From a virus: 20,042 nucleotides of DNA. Below are positions 7,099-14,756 of the stretch, piece after piece (the first letter of the stretch is position 1; each line of letters opens with the position of its first letter). Under the pieces are notes generated by a model, which had not been told where the DNA came from, ran no database searches, and saw only the letters and a program-made list of their open reading frames with translations. Where the stretch lies: positions 6,934 through 26,975 of the IMG/VR virus record IMGVR_UViG_3300030085_002148. One strand, written 5' to 3'. The position numbers were made by a program, and so were the translations under genes.

Positions 7099-9347
7099 AT
7101 GAAGTATGTTTTGTATTTGCTAGTGCAGCAGAGAAAAATCCAGATAAGGTTATCAATAAATATCTAAAAGGCGTAGATTACGATACTAAATTTCTACACT
7201 CAGGATCGAAAGACAAAATTCTTAAAAAAGATATTGATCTGGACATGGATGAGCTTTCAGGATACAAGATCATGTGTCCAATCGGAGCAGATGCTCTTAA
7301 GTACGTTGCTGGTATGACAGGTATTCAAAAGTACAACGGTGTATTTATTGAGAAGAAATATCTTCCTATTATGCATCCTAATATTTGTATTATCAAGCCA
7401 CAGATGGAAGATGAGATTCAACGCGCTTTTTCTCAGATACCTAAATTACTTGCTGGAGAAGATTTACAAACACATGAAAAAGACTATTGTTTTATAGAAA
7501 CGGCAGAACAATTCGCTAAATATAAACAAGAACTTGAAGATGCCCCAACTCTTGTAGTTGATATCGAGACAACATCAGTATCTCCGCACACAGGTGTTAT
7601 TCTAGGTATCGCTATTTCAACTAGACCACATCAAGGTCTATATGTATCAATTGATGTCGTTATGGCAAACAAACAATGGTTTCATATGTTGTTTGTTAAC
7701 CGTAAGTGTATCTTCCATAATTCAAAATTTGATACTAACTATATGGAAACAGAGCTTGGTTTTGAATTTCCTGATTATGAAGATACAATGCTTTTACATT
7801 ACTGTCTAGAAGAGTCTGTTGGTACCCACGGTCTTAAACCTCTAGCCCTACGATTTACAGATTTGGGTGATTACGAAAGAGAATTAGATGACTATAAAAA
7901 AACTTGGGCGCGTAAAAATAAAGTTAAACTAGCAGATTTTAATTATGGTATGTTACCTAGTGATATTCTAGCTCCTTATGCTTGTAAAGATGCTGATGCA
8001 ACCTTTCAGCTATATATGAAATTCTGGCCTTTAGTACAAAAAAGTGAAGAGTTCTTATCTCTTTACAAAAATATTCTCATGCCCGCTACCCATGCAATGA
8101 AAAGACTTGAAAAGAATGGTGGCCCAATTAATATAGAACAAGTCACACACCTCACAGAACAGTACACTATTGATATGGAAGAGTGTCACGAAGAAATTAT
8201 GATGAGTGACGCAGTTCAACGCTTTGAACGTACTCAGGGTAAAGATTTTAATCCTAATTCTACGTATCATCTTAGAGAACTGTTCTTTAATATTCTAAAT
8301 ATGAAAGTAACTAAGAAAACAGAAACAGGGGCTCCTTCAACAGATAAAGAAGTTCTTGCAAACATGGGTCACCCTTTAGCAGATGCTATTCTTGACTTGA
8401 GAGAAAAGAGTAAACTAGCAGGTACCTACATTTCTAATATTAGAAAAGGAGTAGATAAAGATGGTCGCCTTCGTTCTGGCTTTAATATTCACGGCACTAC
8501 TTCTGGGCGTTTATCTAGCAGTGGAAACCTCAACTATCAGAATATTCCACGCGATAACAAAGACATCAAAAAGTTGTTCAAAGCAAGACCAGGATATAAG
8601 ATAATCCAGTGTGATTTAGGAACTGCTGAGGTATATTATGCAGCTATGTTATCAGGAGATCAGTTTCTTCAAAAAGCTTTTATTGATAAACTCGACTTTC
8701 ATTCTTATGTTGCGAAACAAATGTTTAATCTAGAGTGTGATGTTGATGAAGTTAAAAAAATATATCCAGCGCAAAGACAGTATGCTAAGGCTATTACATT
8801 TGGTATCATGTACCAAGCAGGTCCTGCAAAAATTGCAGAAACTGTTAATAAAGATGCAAAAGCTGGAGAAGAGATATCTATCCCTCAATCTAAACAGTTC
8901 ATTAACAAATATTTTTCTGAAGCTAAAGCTCTGAAAAAGTTTATTGATGGATCAAACTCACAAATAGAAAATCACGCATTTATTTATTCATTCTTTGGTC
9001 GTAAGCGTAGACTGCCCGAAGCAAAATCCCCAAATCCTGGAGTTTCTAAACATGCGATTCGGTCTGGAGTTAACTTTTTAGTTCAATCTGTAGCTTCAGA
9101 TATTAACGTTCTAGGTGTAGTTGACTTAATAAAATGGATTGAAGATAATAACTATCTTGAGGCTATTAAACCCTTTACAGTGGTACATGATTCTATCGTA
9201 TCTGAAGTTAGAGAAGACTTAGTAGATACTTATGTTGAGAATGCTCGTAGATGTATTCAAACAGACCGTGGCTTATCAATTCCAAACTGTCCTATTAAAG
9301 TAGATTTCGAGATTGGTCCTAGTTGGGGTGAGCTTGAAGACTTATAA
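7095..9347 (+). CDS. DNA polymerase, family A, with 3'-5' exonuclease
   Basis: The replicative polymerase. A DnaQ-like proofreading domain carries Exo I VVDIET (D156, E158), Exo II NSKFD (D213) and Exo III YACKD (Y295, D299). The polymerase domain has the TTSGRLSSSGNLNYQNIP block at 468-485, motif A CDLGTAE (D507, E512), motif B R561-x3-K565-x3-F569-x3-Y573 in exact register with E. coli Pol I R754/K758/F762/Y766, and motif C VVHDS (D699). All catalytic aspartates are present. Two departures are seen: motif A reads DLGTAEVY in place of DYSQIELR, and motif C is HDS where most family members have HDE. The N-terminal 130 residues show no clear 5'-nuclease motifs. The ATGA start overlaps the primase gene. 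Confidence 0.95.
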   Translation: MNEVCFVFASAAEKNPDKVINKYLKGVDYDTKFLHSGSKDKILKKDIDLDMDELSGYKIMCPIGADALKYVAGMTGIQKYNGVFIEKKYLPIMHPNICIIKPQMEDEIQRAFSQIPKLLAGEDLQTHEKDYCFIETAEQFAKYKQELEDAPTLVVDIETTSVSPHTGVILGIAISTRPHQGLYVSIDVVMANKQWFHMLFVNRKCIFHNSKFDTNYMETELGFEFPDYEDTMLLHYCLEESVGTHGLKPLALRFTDLGDYERELDDYKKTWARKNKVKLADFNYGMLPSDILAPYACKDADATFQLYMKFWPLVQKSEEFLSLYKNILMPATHAMKRLEKNGGPINIEQVTHLTEQYTIDMEECHEEIMMSDAVQRFERTQGKDFNPNSTYHLRELFFNILNMKVTKKTETGAPSTDKEVLANMGHPLADAILDLREKSKLAGTYISNIRKGVDKDGRLRSGFNIHGTTSGRLSSSGNLNYQNIPRDNKDIKKLFKARPGYKIIQCDLGTAEVYYAAMLSGDQFLQKAFIDKLDFHSYVAKQMFNLECDVDEVKKIYPAQRQYAKAITFGIMYQAGPAKIAETVNKDAKAGEEISIPQSKQFINKYFSEAKALKKFIDGSNSQIENHAFIYSFFGRKRRLPEAKSPNPGVSKHAIRSGVNFLVQSVASDINVLGVVDLIKWIEDNNYLEAIKPFTVVHDSIVSEVREDLVDTYVENARRCIQTDRGLSIPNCPIKVDFEIGPSWGELEDL

Positions 9348-9834
9348 AGATATAAAGTATCCTTTTTTCGGACTGTATAAAAAACCTGAAAAGATTACCT
9401 TTAGTTTAACAAAAATTTTTGCACACAGAACCTTACAAAGTCATAAGGAAACTATAGATGATAAAGCTCTAGAGGGAGATTACTTCGCAAGACTATTACA
9501 AATAGACAAGCGATTAACTTTTGATTGTACTTGTAAAAATTTAGCACAATTAGTTTTCCAAAGACCTAAGTGGGGAATGGACTCTCAAGCAAAACCTCAT
9601 GATATATCTGACATGTCTTATCATACCTCTTTAAAACTTCCTGTAAAAAAAGTGAGAGAGAATTTTGTGTGGTTTGATAAAATTTCTTACCCTTTTGAGA
9701 TACCAACACAAGAAGAGTTAGAAATACCAAAAGACATTTTTGGGGTTCTGATAAGTTTGGAAAATGAGTGGTTTTTAAGAGAGTTTACTATGAATGACAA
9801 AAATCTAGGATTAAGAAAGAAAATACTAGTATGA
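9328..9834 (+). CDS. Hypothetical protein downstream of the polymerase
   Basis: An unrecognised protein of about 168 aa, basic, with a Phe/Tyr-rich N-terminus (KYPFFGLYKKP) and a two-cysteine FDCTC segment. The start is uncertain. The frame opens with TTG at 9313, inside the polymerase gene, but GTG at 9328 gives a 20-base overlap and is my choice; TTG at 9334, two bases after GGGGTGA, is also possible. The stop overlaps the next ATG (ATGA), so the gene is embedded in the coupled operon. No signal peptide, membrane helix or nucleotide-binding motif is visible. Confidence 0.62.
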   Translation: MSLKTYKDIKYPFFGLYKKPEKITFSLTKIFAHRTLQSHKETIDDKALEGDYFARLLQIDKRLTFDCTCKNLAQLVFQRPKWGMDSQAKPHDISDMSYHTSLKLPVKKVRENFVWFDKISYPFEIPTQEELEIPKDIFGVLISLENEWFLREFTMNDKNLGLRKKILV

Positions 9835-10274
9835 AGATTCTAATATGTGGACTATCGGGTAGTGGAAAAAGCACCTTGGCAGAACCTTTTGCTAATCTTA
9901 TTGGAGGTATCTGGCTTAATGCTAATGCTGTTAGGAAACAATATGATGACTGGGATTTTAGTACTAAAGGCAGATTACGCCAGACACTGCGTATGACACA
10001 TATTGCAGATGGTATAGTAATGGCAGGTAAAATAGCAGTAGCAGACTTTATTTGTCCAACACATATTACTAGAGATTGGTTTAATGCTGACTATACTGTG
10101 TGGATGGATACTATAAAAGAGAGTCAGTACCAAGATACAGATGCTGTGTTTGAAAAACCAAAGCACTACGATTACCATGTAGCAAAATGGTTTGATAACA
10201 CGCATACCGAACTTGTAAAAGTAGTTAATAATTATATGCTAGCACAAGCAGGAAAACCTACGGAGAGATTATGA
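9831..10274 (+). CDS. P-loop kinase-like protein resembling adenylylsulfate (APS) kinase
   Basis: A 147-aa P-loop protein. Walker A CGLSGSGKST at 6-15 matches the APS kinase signature, followed by LNANAVR at 29-35 where CysC has LDGDxVR, DFSTKGRLRQTLRM (about 42-55) for the GFS...R...R segment, and VADFICPTHITRDWF at 70-84 for the ICAxISP...R segment. Overall layout is CysC-like, but the substrate-side LDGD is degenerate and the chain is shorter than CysC (about 200 aa), with no lid or C-terminal part. It may phosphorylate a different small molecule, or be an annotation lookalike. It starts at an ATGA junction and ends in another (10271-10274). Confidence 0.7.
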   Translation: MKILICGLSGSGKSTLAEPFANLIGGIWLNANAVRKQYDDWDFSTKGRLRQTLRMTHIADGIVMAGKIAVADFICPTHITRDWFNADYTVWMDTIKESQYQDTDAVFEKPKHYDYHVAKWFDNTHTELVKVVNNYMLAQAGKPTERL

Positions 10275-10504
10275 TGAATGATGAAGAAAAGAAAATAATT
10301 CTTATTACAGATCTAGTAGACCAACGACTGCGTAAAGAACAAGAGATAGAATACTACGAGAAAGAACTACATAAAATACAGGAACGTCTTGGGTATTTGT
10401 ATAAAGAGAAAACGCTTACAGAGACAATACTTGCAATTATACAGACAGACAAAGTAGTAGACATTAAAGAGCATATACAAGCAAAGTTAGAAAATAAAGA
10501 ATAA
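10271..10504 (+). CDS. Short coiled-coil protein
   Basis: A 77-aa highly charged protein, mostly Glu, Lys and Ile/Leu, with heptad-like spacing through QRLRKEQEIEYYEKELHK and the following helix, so a coiled coil is likely. GGAGAG shortly before the ATG serves as ribosome site, and the ATGA overlap with the kinase-like gene supports translation. It has no cysteines or signal peptide. Function unknown; a small oligomerising factor is the most that can be said. Confidence 0.6.
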   Translation: MMNDEEKKIILITDLVDQRLRKEQEIEYYEKELHKIQERLGYLYKEKTLTETILAIIQTDKVVDIKEHIQAKLENKE

Positions 10505-10506
10505 AA

Positions 10507-10830
10507 ATGCAGATAACAAAACTTAAGAATGCAGGTAAAAACGGTTGGTATATTGGTAACTTTGATGCTGCTGTAGTGAAATCAACTACTGTAGAAGTGT
10601 GTTATAACAAGATCAAAAAAGGCCATACAGACCCCCATTATCATACTAAGTGCACTGAAGTTATCTTAGTTTTAAGAGGCAAAGGTATTATAAAAGGTAA
10701 AAAAGTAAAAAAGGGTAATATAATAGTAATTAAACAGGGCGAAATAAATGATCTTGTCGCCATAACAAAGAAGTTTACCGTTGTAGGAGTAAAAATACCT
10801 GCGGGAGGAAGCGATAAGGTTAGGATATGA
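10507..10830 (+). CDS. Cupin-domain protein
   Basis: A 107-aa single-domain cupin. The first metal motif is DPHYH-x4-E (H44, H46, E51), followed by LRGKG (57-61). In the second motif (KGNIIVIKQGEINDLV) the usual His is replaced, so the metal site may be incomplete. Small cupins bind metal and a small sugar, acid or nucleotide, and can be isomerases, dioxygenases or sensors. It lies two bases after the coiled-coil gene and ends in an ATGA with the reductase gene. Substrate unknown. Confidence 0.8.
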   Translation: MQITKLKNAGKNGWYIGNFDAAVVKSTTVEVCYNKIKKGHTDPHYHTKCTEVILVLRGKGIIKGKKVKKGNIIVIKQGEINDLVAITKKFTVVGVKIPAGGSDKVRI

Positions 10831-11546
10831 TAAAGTTATTAGTTATTGAAGTTCAACATTATAGTCAGAGTATGTTTCGTATCCGTACTAATAGGCCTAA
10901 TACTTTTCGATTTACTGCGGGAGAGTTTGTTATGATCAGTTGCAGAGAAAATAGTGTTAAACGTGCCTATAGTATAACGAGCGGTCCTGGAGATGATTAT
11001 TTAGAGTTTCTTAGTATCAAAGTGCCTGACGGAGAGTTAACCCAAGAATTAGTTAGATATGAGCCGGGAGATGTGTTATATATTAATGAACGTACTTCAG
11101 GCACACTAACACTGGCTAATATTGAGCTAGGAGGTAGTTTATGGTTATTAGCAACAGGCACAGGTGTTGCCCCGTTTATTTCTATTCTAAAAGATGGTTA
11201 TACTTATGAACAGTTTAATAAAATAAATCTTATGTGGAGTGTTCGTAGAAGTAACGATTTAAATGTGTATAAAGAAATGCTTCGTACACTTCCAATTAAT
11301 TTTATACCAATCGTAACGCAAGATAAAACTTGGAAAGGTTTAAACAAGCGAATCACTGAGATGATTAGTGCCGGTATGGTACTAACACCAACAGACTTAG
11401 ATCCTAATAAAAATAAAGTGATGATATGTGGGAGTATGGAATTTAATAACGATATAAAATCAATACTAACTAGTTGGGGGTGGCAAGAAGGAAACAGAAA
11501 AACAGCAGGAACTTTCGTACAGGAGAAAGCCTTTGTCTCTCAGTAA
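10827..11546 (+). CDS. fpr: Ferredoxin/flavodoxin-NADP+ reductase
   Basis: A 239-aa FAD enzyme that shuttles electrons between NADPH and ferredoxin or flavodoxin. FAD-binding beta barrel: FTAGEFVMI at about 29-37 and the RAYSIT motif at 46-51. NADP domain: LLATGTGVAPFISIL at 107-121 (family LLATGTGxAPFxSI) and VMICGS at 198-203. The ending EKAFVSQ resembles the AFVEK terminus of bacterial subclass I reductases of the Azotobacter/Rhodobacter type, in which an aromatic residue near the end shields the flavin. The length is close to the family norm (about 255) and all core motifs are intact. It is unusual in a phage genome. Upstream is a cupin gene (ATGA overlap); the helicase gene downstream overlaps by 14 bases. 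Its electron partner, for instance a host flavodoxin, is not encoded here. Confidence 0.9.
   Translation: MIKLLVIEVQHYSQSMFRIRTNRPNTFRFTAGEFVMISCRENSVKRAYSITSGPGDDYLEFLSIKVPDGELTQELVRYEPGDVLYINERTSGTLTLANIELGGSLWLLATGTGVAPFISILKDGYTYEQFNKINLMWSVRRSNDLNVYKEMLRTLPINFIPIVTQDKTWKGLNKRITEMISAGMVLTPTDLDPNKNKVMICGSMEFNNDIKSILTSWGWQEGNRKTAGTFVQEKAFVSQ
11521..11525 (+). promoter_or_regulatory. Ribosome binding site supporting the TTG start at 11533
   Basis: AGGAG lies seven bases before TTG 11533, the ideal spacing, inside the 3' end of the reductase gene. The next alternative, GTG 11554, has no comparable site. Confidence 0.7.
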
Positions 11547-12825
11547 AGCTCATGTGAAAAAAATATACTTAGCAGAGAAGATTTACATCAAAAAAGAAGA
11601 TGTTATAGACGTAGATCAACTCTTAAGCTTATATACATATGATAATGGAGATGAATGGTTAACTACTATATCAGAGGATGATGATTATTACGTTGTGCCT
11701 TCAAACTCTTATCATAAGCTAACCTGGGATAAACTTGAGGATGATCGCAATTTTGTTCAAATGGATAATGAACATGAATTTATAGGTAAATTAAGATGGG
11801 AACAGCAAGAGGTAGCAGATAAATTCTTATCTAGAGGTAGAGCTAGGTCTGGTATATTACAAGCTCCCTGTGGTTGGGGTAAAACTTTTACAGGTTGCGA
11901 AATTATATCTAAAAATAACACAAAAACTTTAGTTATGGTCCACACTAAACTATTATTTAGACAGTGGATAGAAGAGTTAGAGCGTCAACTACCGTCAGCT
12001 AAAATAGGTAGAATAGGTGATGGATTAATGGATGTACAGGATATTACAGTTGGTATTTACAAATCTATATATAATAGACGAGATGAATTAGAAAATTCTT
12101 TTTCTACAGTTATAGTAGATGAAGCTCATCTTTGCCCTGCAGAAATGTTTTCAACAGCACTTAACTCACTAAACGCAAAAGTAAAAATCGGTATTTCAGC
12201 AACACCAAAACGTAAAGACGGCAAGCATGTTTTCTTAGCTGACTATTTCTCACCCTATATAGTACAAGCTCGTGATCCAAGACAATTACAAGATCCTATA
12301 GTTCAGATAAAAAGAACGGACTTTAGATTCCCAGTAATTGACCCCAAGAGAGATTGGTCGCGCCAGTTGAACAAACTTTGTGGTAATAAAGATTACTTGG
12401 AAGCTATCGCTAATTTTGCCAAAAGTCAGATAGTCTCTGGTAGATGTCCTCTTATTTTGGGTGAAAGAGTACAAATGTTAAAAGACTTACAGGAGTTAAT
12501 TCCTGATAGTATATGTTTAATAGGAGAAACAGATGAATCAACTAGAAAAGATGTTCTTTCGGGGGTTGGAGGAAAGTATAAAGCAGTCTTATCAACAAAA
12601 CTTTTTGATGAAGGGATTAGTTGTCATAGGCTCGATACATTGTATCTTACTTGTCCTTCTAATAATCCTATTAAGCTTGAACAGCGAGTTGGTCGCATTA
12701 TTCGTGAACACCCTGATAAACAAGTCCCTATGATAGTAGACTGGTGGTTGTCGGGTGGGATAGTTGCCAGGCAGCAAACTAAACGTTTTGAGTGGTATAA
12801 ACAACGTGGATATTATATACTTTAA
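11533..12825 (+). CDS. SF2 helicase, DEAH-type, T5 D10-like
   Basis: A 430-aa ATP-driven DNA translocase of the superfamily 2 (UvsW/RadD/XPB-like) group. Motif I QAPCGWGKT at 110-118, motif Ia-like LVMVHTKLLFRQW at 133-145, motif II VDEAH at 195-199, motif III ISATP at 221-225, and a second RecA-like domain ending in QRVGRIIRE (motif VI), then IVDWW. T5 D10 holds this place between polymerase and SbcCD and has the same class of helicase; the equivalence is positional. Such enzymes drive branch migration, repair or fork restart. It starts with TTG, set by AGGAG at 11521-11525, and overlaps the reductase gene by 14 bases. Confidence 0.88.
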   Translation: MSLSKAHVKKIYLAEKIYIKKEDVIDVDQLLSLYTYDNGDEWLTTISEDDDYYVVPSNSYHKLTWDKLEDDRNFVQMDNEHEFIGKLRWEQQEVADKFLSRGRARSGILQAPCGWGKTFTGCEIISKNNTKTLVMVHTKLLFRQWIEELERQLPSAKIGRIGDGLMDVQDITVGIYKSIYNRRDELENSFSTVIVDEAHLCPAEMFSTALNSLNAKVKIGISATPKRKDGKHVFLADYFSPYIVQARDPRQLQDPIVQIKRTDFRFPVIDPKRDWSRQLNKLCGNKDYLEAIANFAKSQIVSGRCPLILGERVQMLKDLQELIPDSICLIGETDESTRKDVLSGVGGKYKAVLSTKLFDEGISCHRLDTLYLTCPSNNPIKLEQRVGRIIREHPDKQVPMIVDWWLSGGIVARQQTKRFEWYKQRGYYIL

Positions 12826-13255
12826 CTGGTACGAATTAGTAGCAAAGGCAAGAAAGGATCAGGCAGCAATTCTTGTCTTGGCATTTGCACAAACTAAATT
12901 GTATAATGCTAGAACAACTAAGGGGCTGATGAAAGCACTAAATGTAAACCATATTCCTATGTTTTTATTTACCGCTGGCTTATTGGAGCAGAAAAAAGAT
13001 AGACTGGTTTGTAACTATAAAACAAAGGAGCCTATGAGTTATTTTTGTAACCCATGGTTTTTGACACACAATGTAAGTATTAGTAAAAAAATAGAATATT
13101 TACAGCTACTCTCTATGCGAAGAATTAGCGAAGCTCAAGACTACATCGCAACGAGTTATGTTAAGAAAGAAATAAAAAGCCCTTACATAGAAATAAAAGA
13201 CGATAAAATTTATTTTTTACCAGAGTCCTCGGTTTCGAGGAAATCCTACACTTAA
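12806..13255 (+). CDS. Hypothetical protein after the helicase
   Basis: An unrecognised protein of about 149 aa, with conserved-looking segments such as FNWYELVAKARKDQ, LAFAQTKLYNART and MSYFCNPWFL. The frame opens at TTG 12764 inside the helicase gene; GTG 12806 gives a more usual 20-base overlap and is chosen here, but neither has a clear ribosome site, so the start is uncertain. The last codons form a GC-rich hairpin (13226-13241). T5 has the small D11 gene between D10 and D12, but I see no sequence basis for equating them. Confidence 0.6.
   Translation: MDIIYFNWYELVAKARKDQAAILVLAFAQTKLYNARTTKGLMKALNVNHIPMFLFTAGLLEQKKDRLVCNYKTKEPMSYFCNPWFLTHNVSISKKIEYLQLLSMRRISEAQDYIATSYVKKEIKSPYIEIKDDKIYFLPESSVSRKSYT
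13226..13241 (+). other. Strong small hairpin just upstream of the SSB-like gene
   Basis: TCCTCG (13226-13231), loop GTTT, CGAGGA (13236-13241): a perfect 6-bp GC-rich stem with a tetraloop within the last codons of the preceding gene, 43 bases before the SSB-like ATG. No T-run follows, so termination is unlikely. An RNA processing or stability element that lets the SSB message differ from upstream genes would fit. Confidence 0.4.
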
Positions 13256-13284
13256 GAACCAACGTTCAATAAAGGAGAAACAAA

Positions 13285-13944
13285 ATGGTCGCATGGGATC
13301 AAGCCAAAGGTAAGCAAACTTCTGGCAACCAACAACGCAGAGAAATCCAAAGACTTACTATGGGTATCGGTGATACTAAAATAAGATTAATTGGAGATGT
13401 CATGCCTCGTTACTGTTACTGGGTAGTAACAAAAGAAGGTAAGAAGATGCCTGTAGAATGTCTTCAATTTAGTCGAGAGAACGAGAGTTTTGATAACTCA
13501 GCTCAAGACCCTTTTAAAGAAATTGATGAAGCTATCTATGCAGATAAACCTCAGTTTTCTTATGTTTGTAATGTGATTGATCGTGCAGATGGACAGATTA
13601 AATTATTTGACCTTCGCGCTACAATTTATTCTCAAATCGTAGATTATGCAACTAATCCTGACTATGGAAATCCAGCAGATCCTGCTAATGGTTATGATAT
13701 TACTGTTAAAAAAGAAAAAACAGGACCTCTTCCACAAAATGTTAAATACTCAATTATTCCAGCACGTAATAATGCACCTCTTACAGATGCAGAAAAAGAG
13801 CTTGAGTTATTTGATTTGAGCAAGATTTATAAGCGTCAAACTTATGATGAGCAAAAAGAATGGTTGCTTCAAAATACTGCCTACTTCGCTGGAGACGTTT
13901 CCGACGAATTTAAACCTGTAGAAGATGTGGATGACTTAGCATAA
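13285..13944 (+). CDS. Putative single-stranded DNA-binding protein
   Basis: A 219-aa protein with SSB features: a compact N-terminal domain with aromatic, basic segments (RYCYWVVTKEGKK), a central block (FSYVCNVIDRADGQIKLFDL followed by IYSQI, a P-x-YG segment and NGYDITVKKEKTG) resembling the layout of T4 gp32-type OB proteins, and an acidic tail ending EDVDDLA, like the protein-interaction tips of SSBs. No alignment was possible, so the call rests on this pattern and on lying between replication genes. AAGGAGA lies about six bases before the ATG, one of the strongest ribosome sites here, and the gene is set off from its upstream neighbour by 29 bases, fitting a protein needed in quantity. 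Its TAA overlaps the next ATG. Confidence 0.7.
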   Translation: MVAWDQAKGKQTSGNQQRREIQRLTMGIGDTKIRLIGDVMPRYCYWVVTKEGKKMPVECLQFSRENESFDNSAQDPFKEIDEAIYADKPQFSYVCNVIDRADGQIKLFDLRATIYSQIVDYATNPDYGNPADPANGYDITVKKEKTGPLPQNVKYSIIPARNNAPLTDAEKELELFDLSKIYKRQTYDEQKEWLLQNTAYFAGDVSDEFKPVEDVDDLA

Positions 13945-14756
13945 TGAAAAAATCCTTAGCAGACATGAAACCTGCTGACGGTAAAGAAGCACCGAAGGAA
14001 CGTTCTTTCGGTGCCTTTAAAACTGTTGAAGGTAATCAAGCAACAATTGATTTAGAAAAACTAAGAGAACATAACATTTTCTTTGCCACCCCTTGTTATG
14101 GAGGTATGTTAACAGATCAATTTTTCCTGTCAATGTTTCGTGCTTCTCAAACTTTAATGAGACACGGAATTAACTTTAGAGTAACTACTTTACGTAATGA
14201 ATCACTAGTTACTCGTGCAAGAAATATCCTTACAGCAATGTTTTTAGAATCTGACTGTTCACATTTACTATTTATTGACTCTGACATTGAATTTGATTCA
14301 GATTCTATTCTTAGAGCTTTAGCGTATGACAAACCAATAATGGCCGCTGCTTATCCAAAAAAAGCACTTCCTATTCAGTATGCTATTAATTTTAAATTTC
14401 AAGATATAGATACAAAACAGGTCAGAGTAGAAAATGGTGCAGTAGAAGTGCTTGACGCCTCAACCGGTTTTTTCTTGATTAAAAGAGAAGTGCTTGAAAA
14501 AATGATACAAGCATATCCTGAGCTTCATTACCGTAATGACTCAAATATCGATGAAAAATATAATAAGTATTGCTATGCTCTTTTTGATACATGGTTAGAC
14601 CCTGATGATAATCGTTACTTATCAGAAGATTATACTTTCTGCCGAAGATGGCAAAAAATAGGTGGTGAAATTTGGTTAGACCCAAACACTAAATTAAACC
14701 ATGTTGGAAGTTATACTTTTGAAGGTGATGTTGGAAAAATTATCGGAAACAACTGA
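13944..14756 (+). CDS. GT-A family glycosyltransferase-like protein
   Basis: A 270-aa protein with a GT2/GT-A look. After a charged N-terminal tail (about 1-42) comes FFATPCYGGMLTDQF, then SHLLFIDSDIEFDSDSI with a DSD metal/nucleotide-sugar motif at 112-114, a MAAAYPKK turn, ASTGFFLIKREVLE, and a C-terminal catalytic-like block, LSEDYTFCRRWQKIGGEIWLDP, followed by LNHVGSYTFEGD. This layout is common in phage glycosyltransferases of unknown acceptor. DNA bases, a virion protein or host surface sugars are all possible. It starts by a one-base overlap with the SSB-like gene and overlaps the radical SAM gene by 29 bases, so the three are co-expressed. Confidence 0.78.
   Translation: MKKSLADMKPADGKEAPKERSFGAFKTVEGNQATIDLEKLREHNIFFATPCYGGMLTDQFFLSMFRASQTLMRHGINFRVTTLRNESLVTRARNILTAMFLESDCSHLLFIDSDIEFDSDSILRALAYDKPIMAAAYPKKALPIQYAINFKFQDIDTKQVRVENGAVEVLDASTGFFLIKREVLEKMIQAYPELHYRNDSNIDEKYNKYCYALFDTWLDPDDNRYLSEDYTFCRRWQKIGGEIWLDPNTKLNHVGSYTFEGDVGKIIGNN

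Noticed and set aside
9313-9327. TTG 9313 as start of the protein after the polymerase
   Set aside because: No ribosome site, and it would lengthen the overlap with the polymerase; GTG 9328 is more economical, though still uncertain.
12592-12804. Minus-strand ORF inside the helicase gene (also others such as 2610-2810, 5786-5992, 8055-8270, 17494-17694)
   Set aside because: Shadows of clearly recognised + strand genes, with no motifs or ribosome sites of their own.
12764-12805. TTG 12764 start for the 149-aa protein
   Set aside because: It would overlap the helicase gene by 62 bases without a ribosome site.
14701-14703. ATG 14701 as start of the radical SAM gene
   Set aside because: No purine-rich site upstream and a 56-base overlap with the glycosyltransferase gene; ATG 14728 is preferred, not proven.
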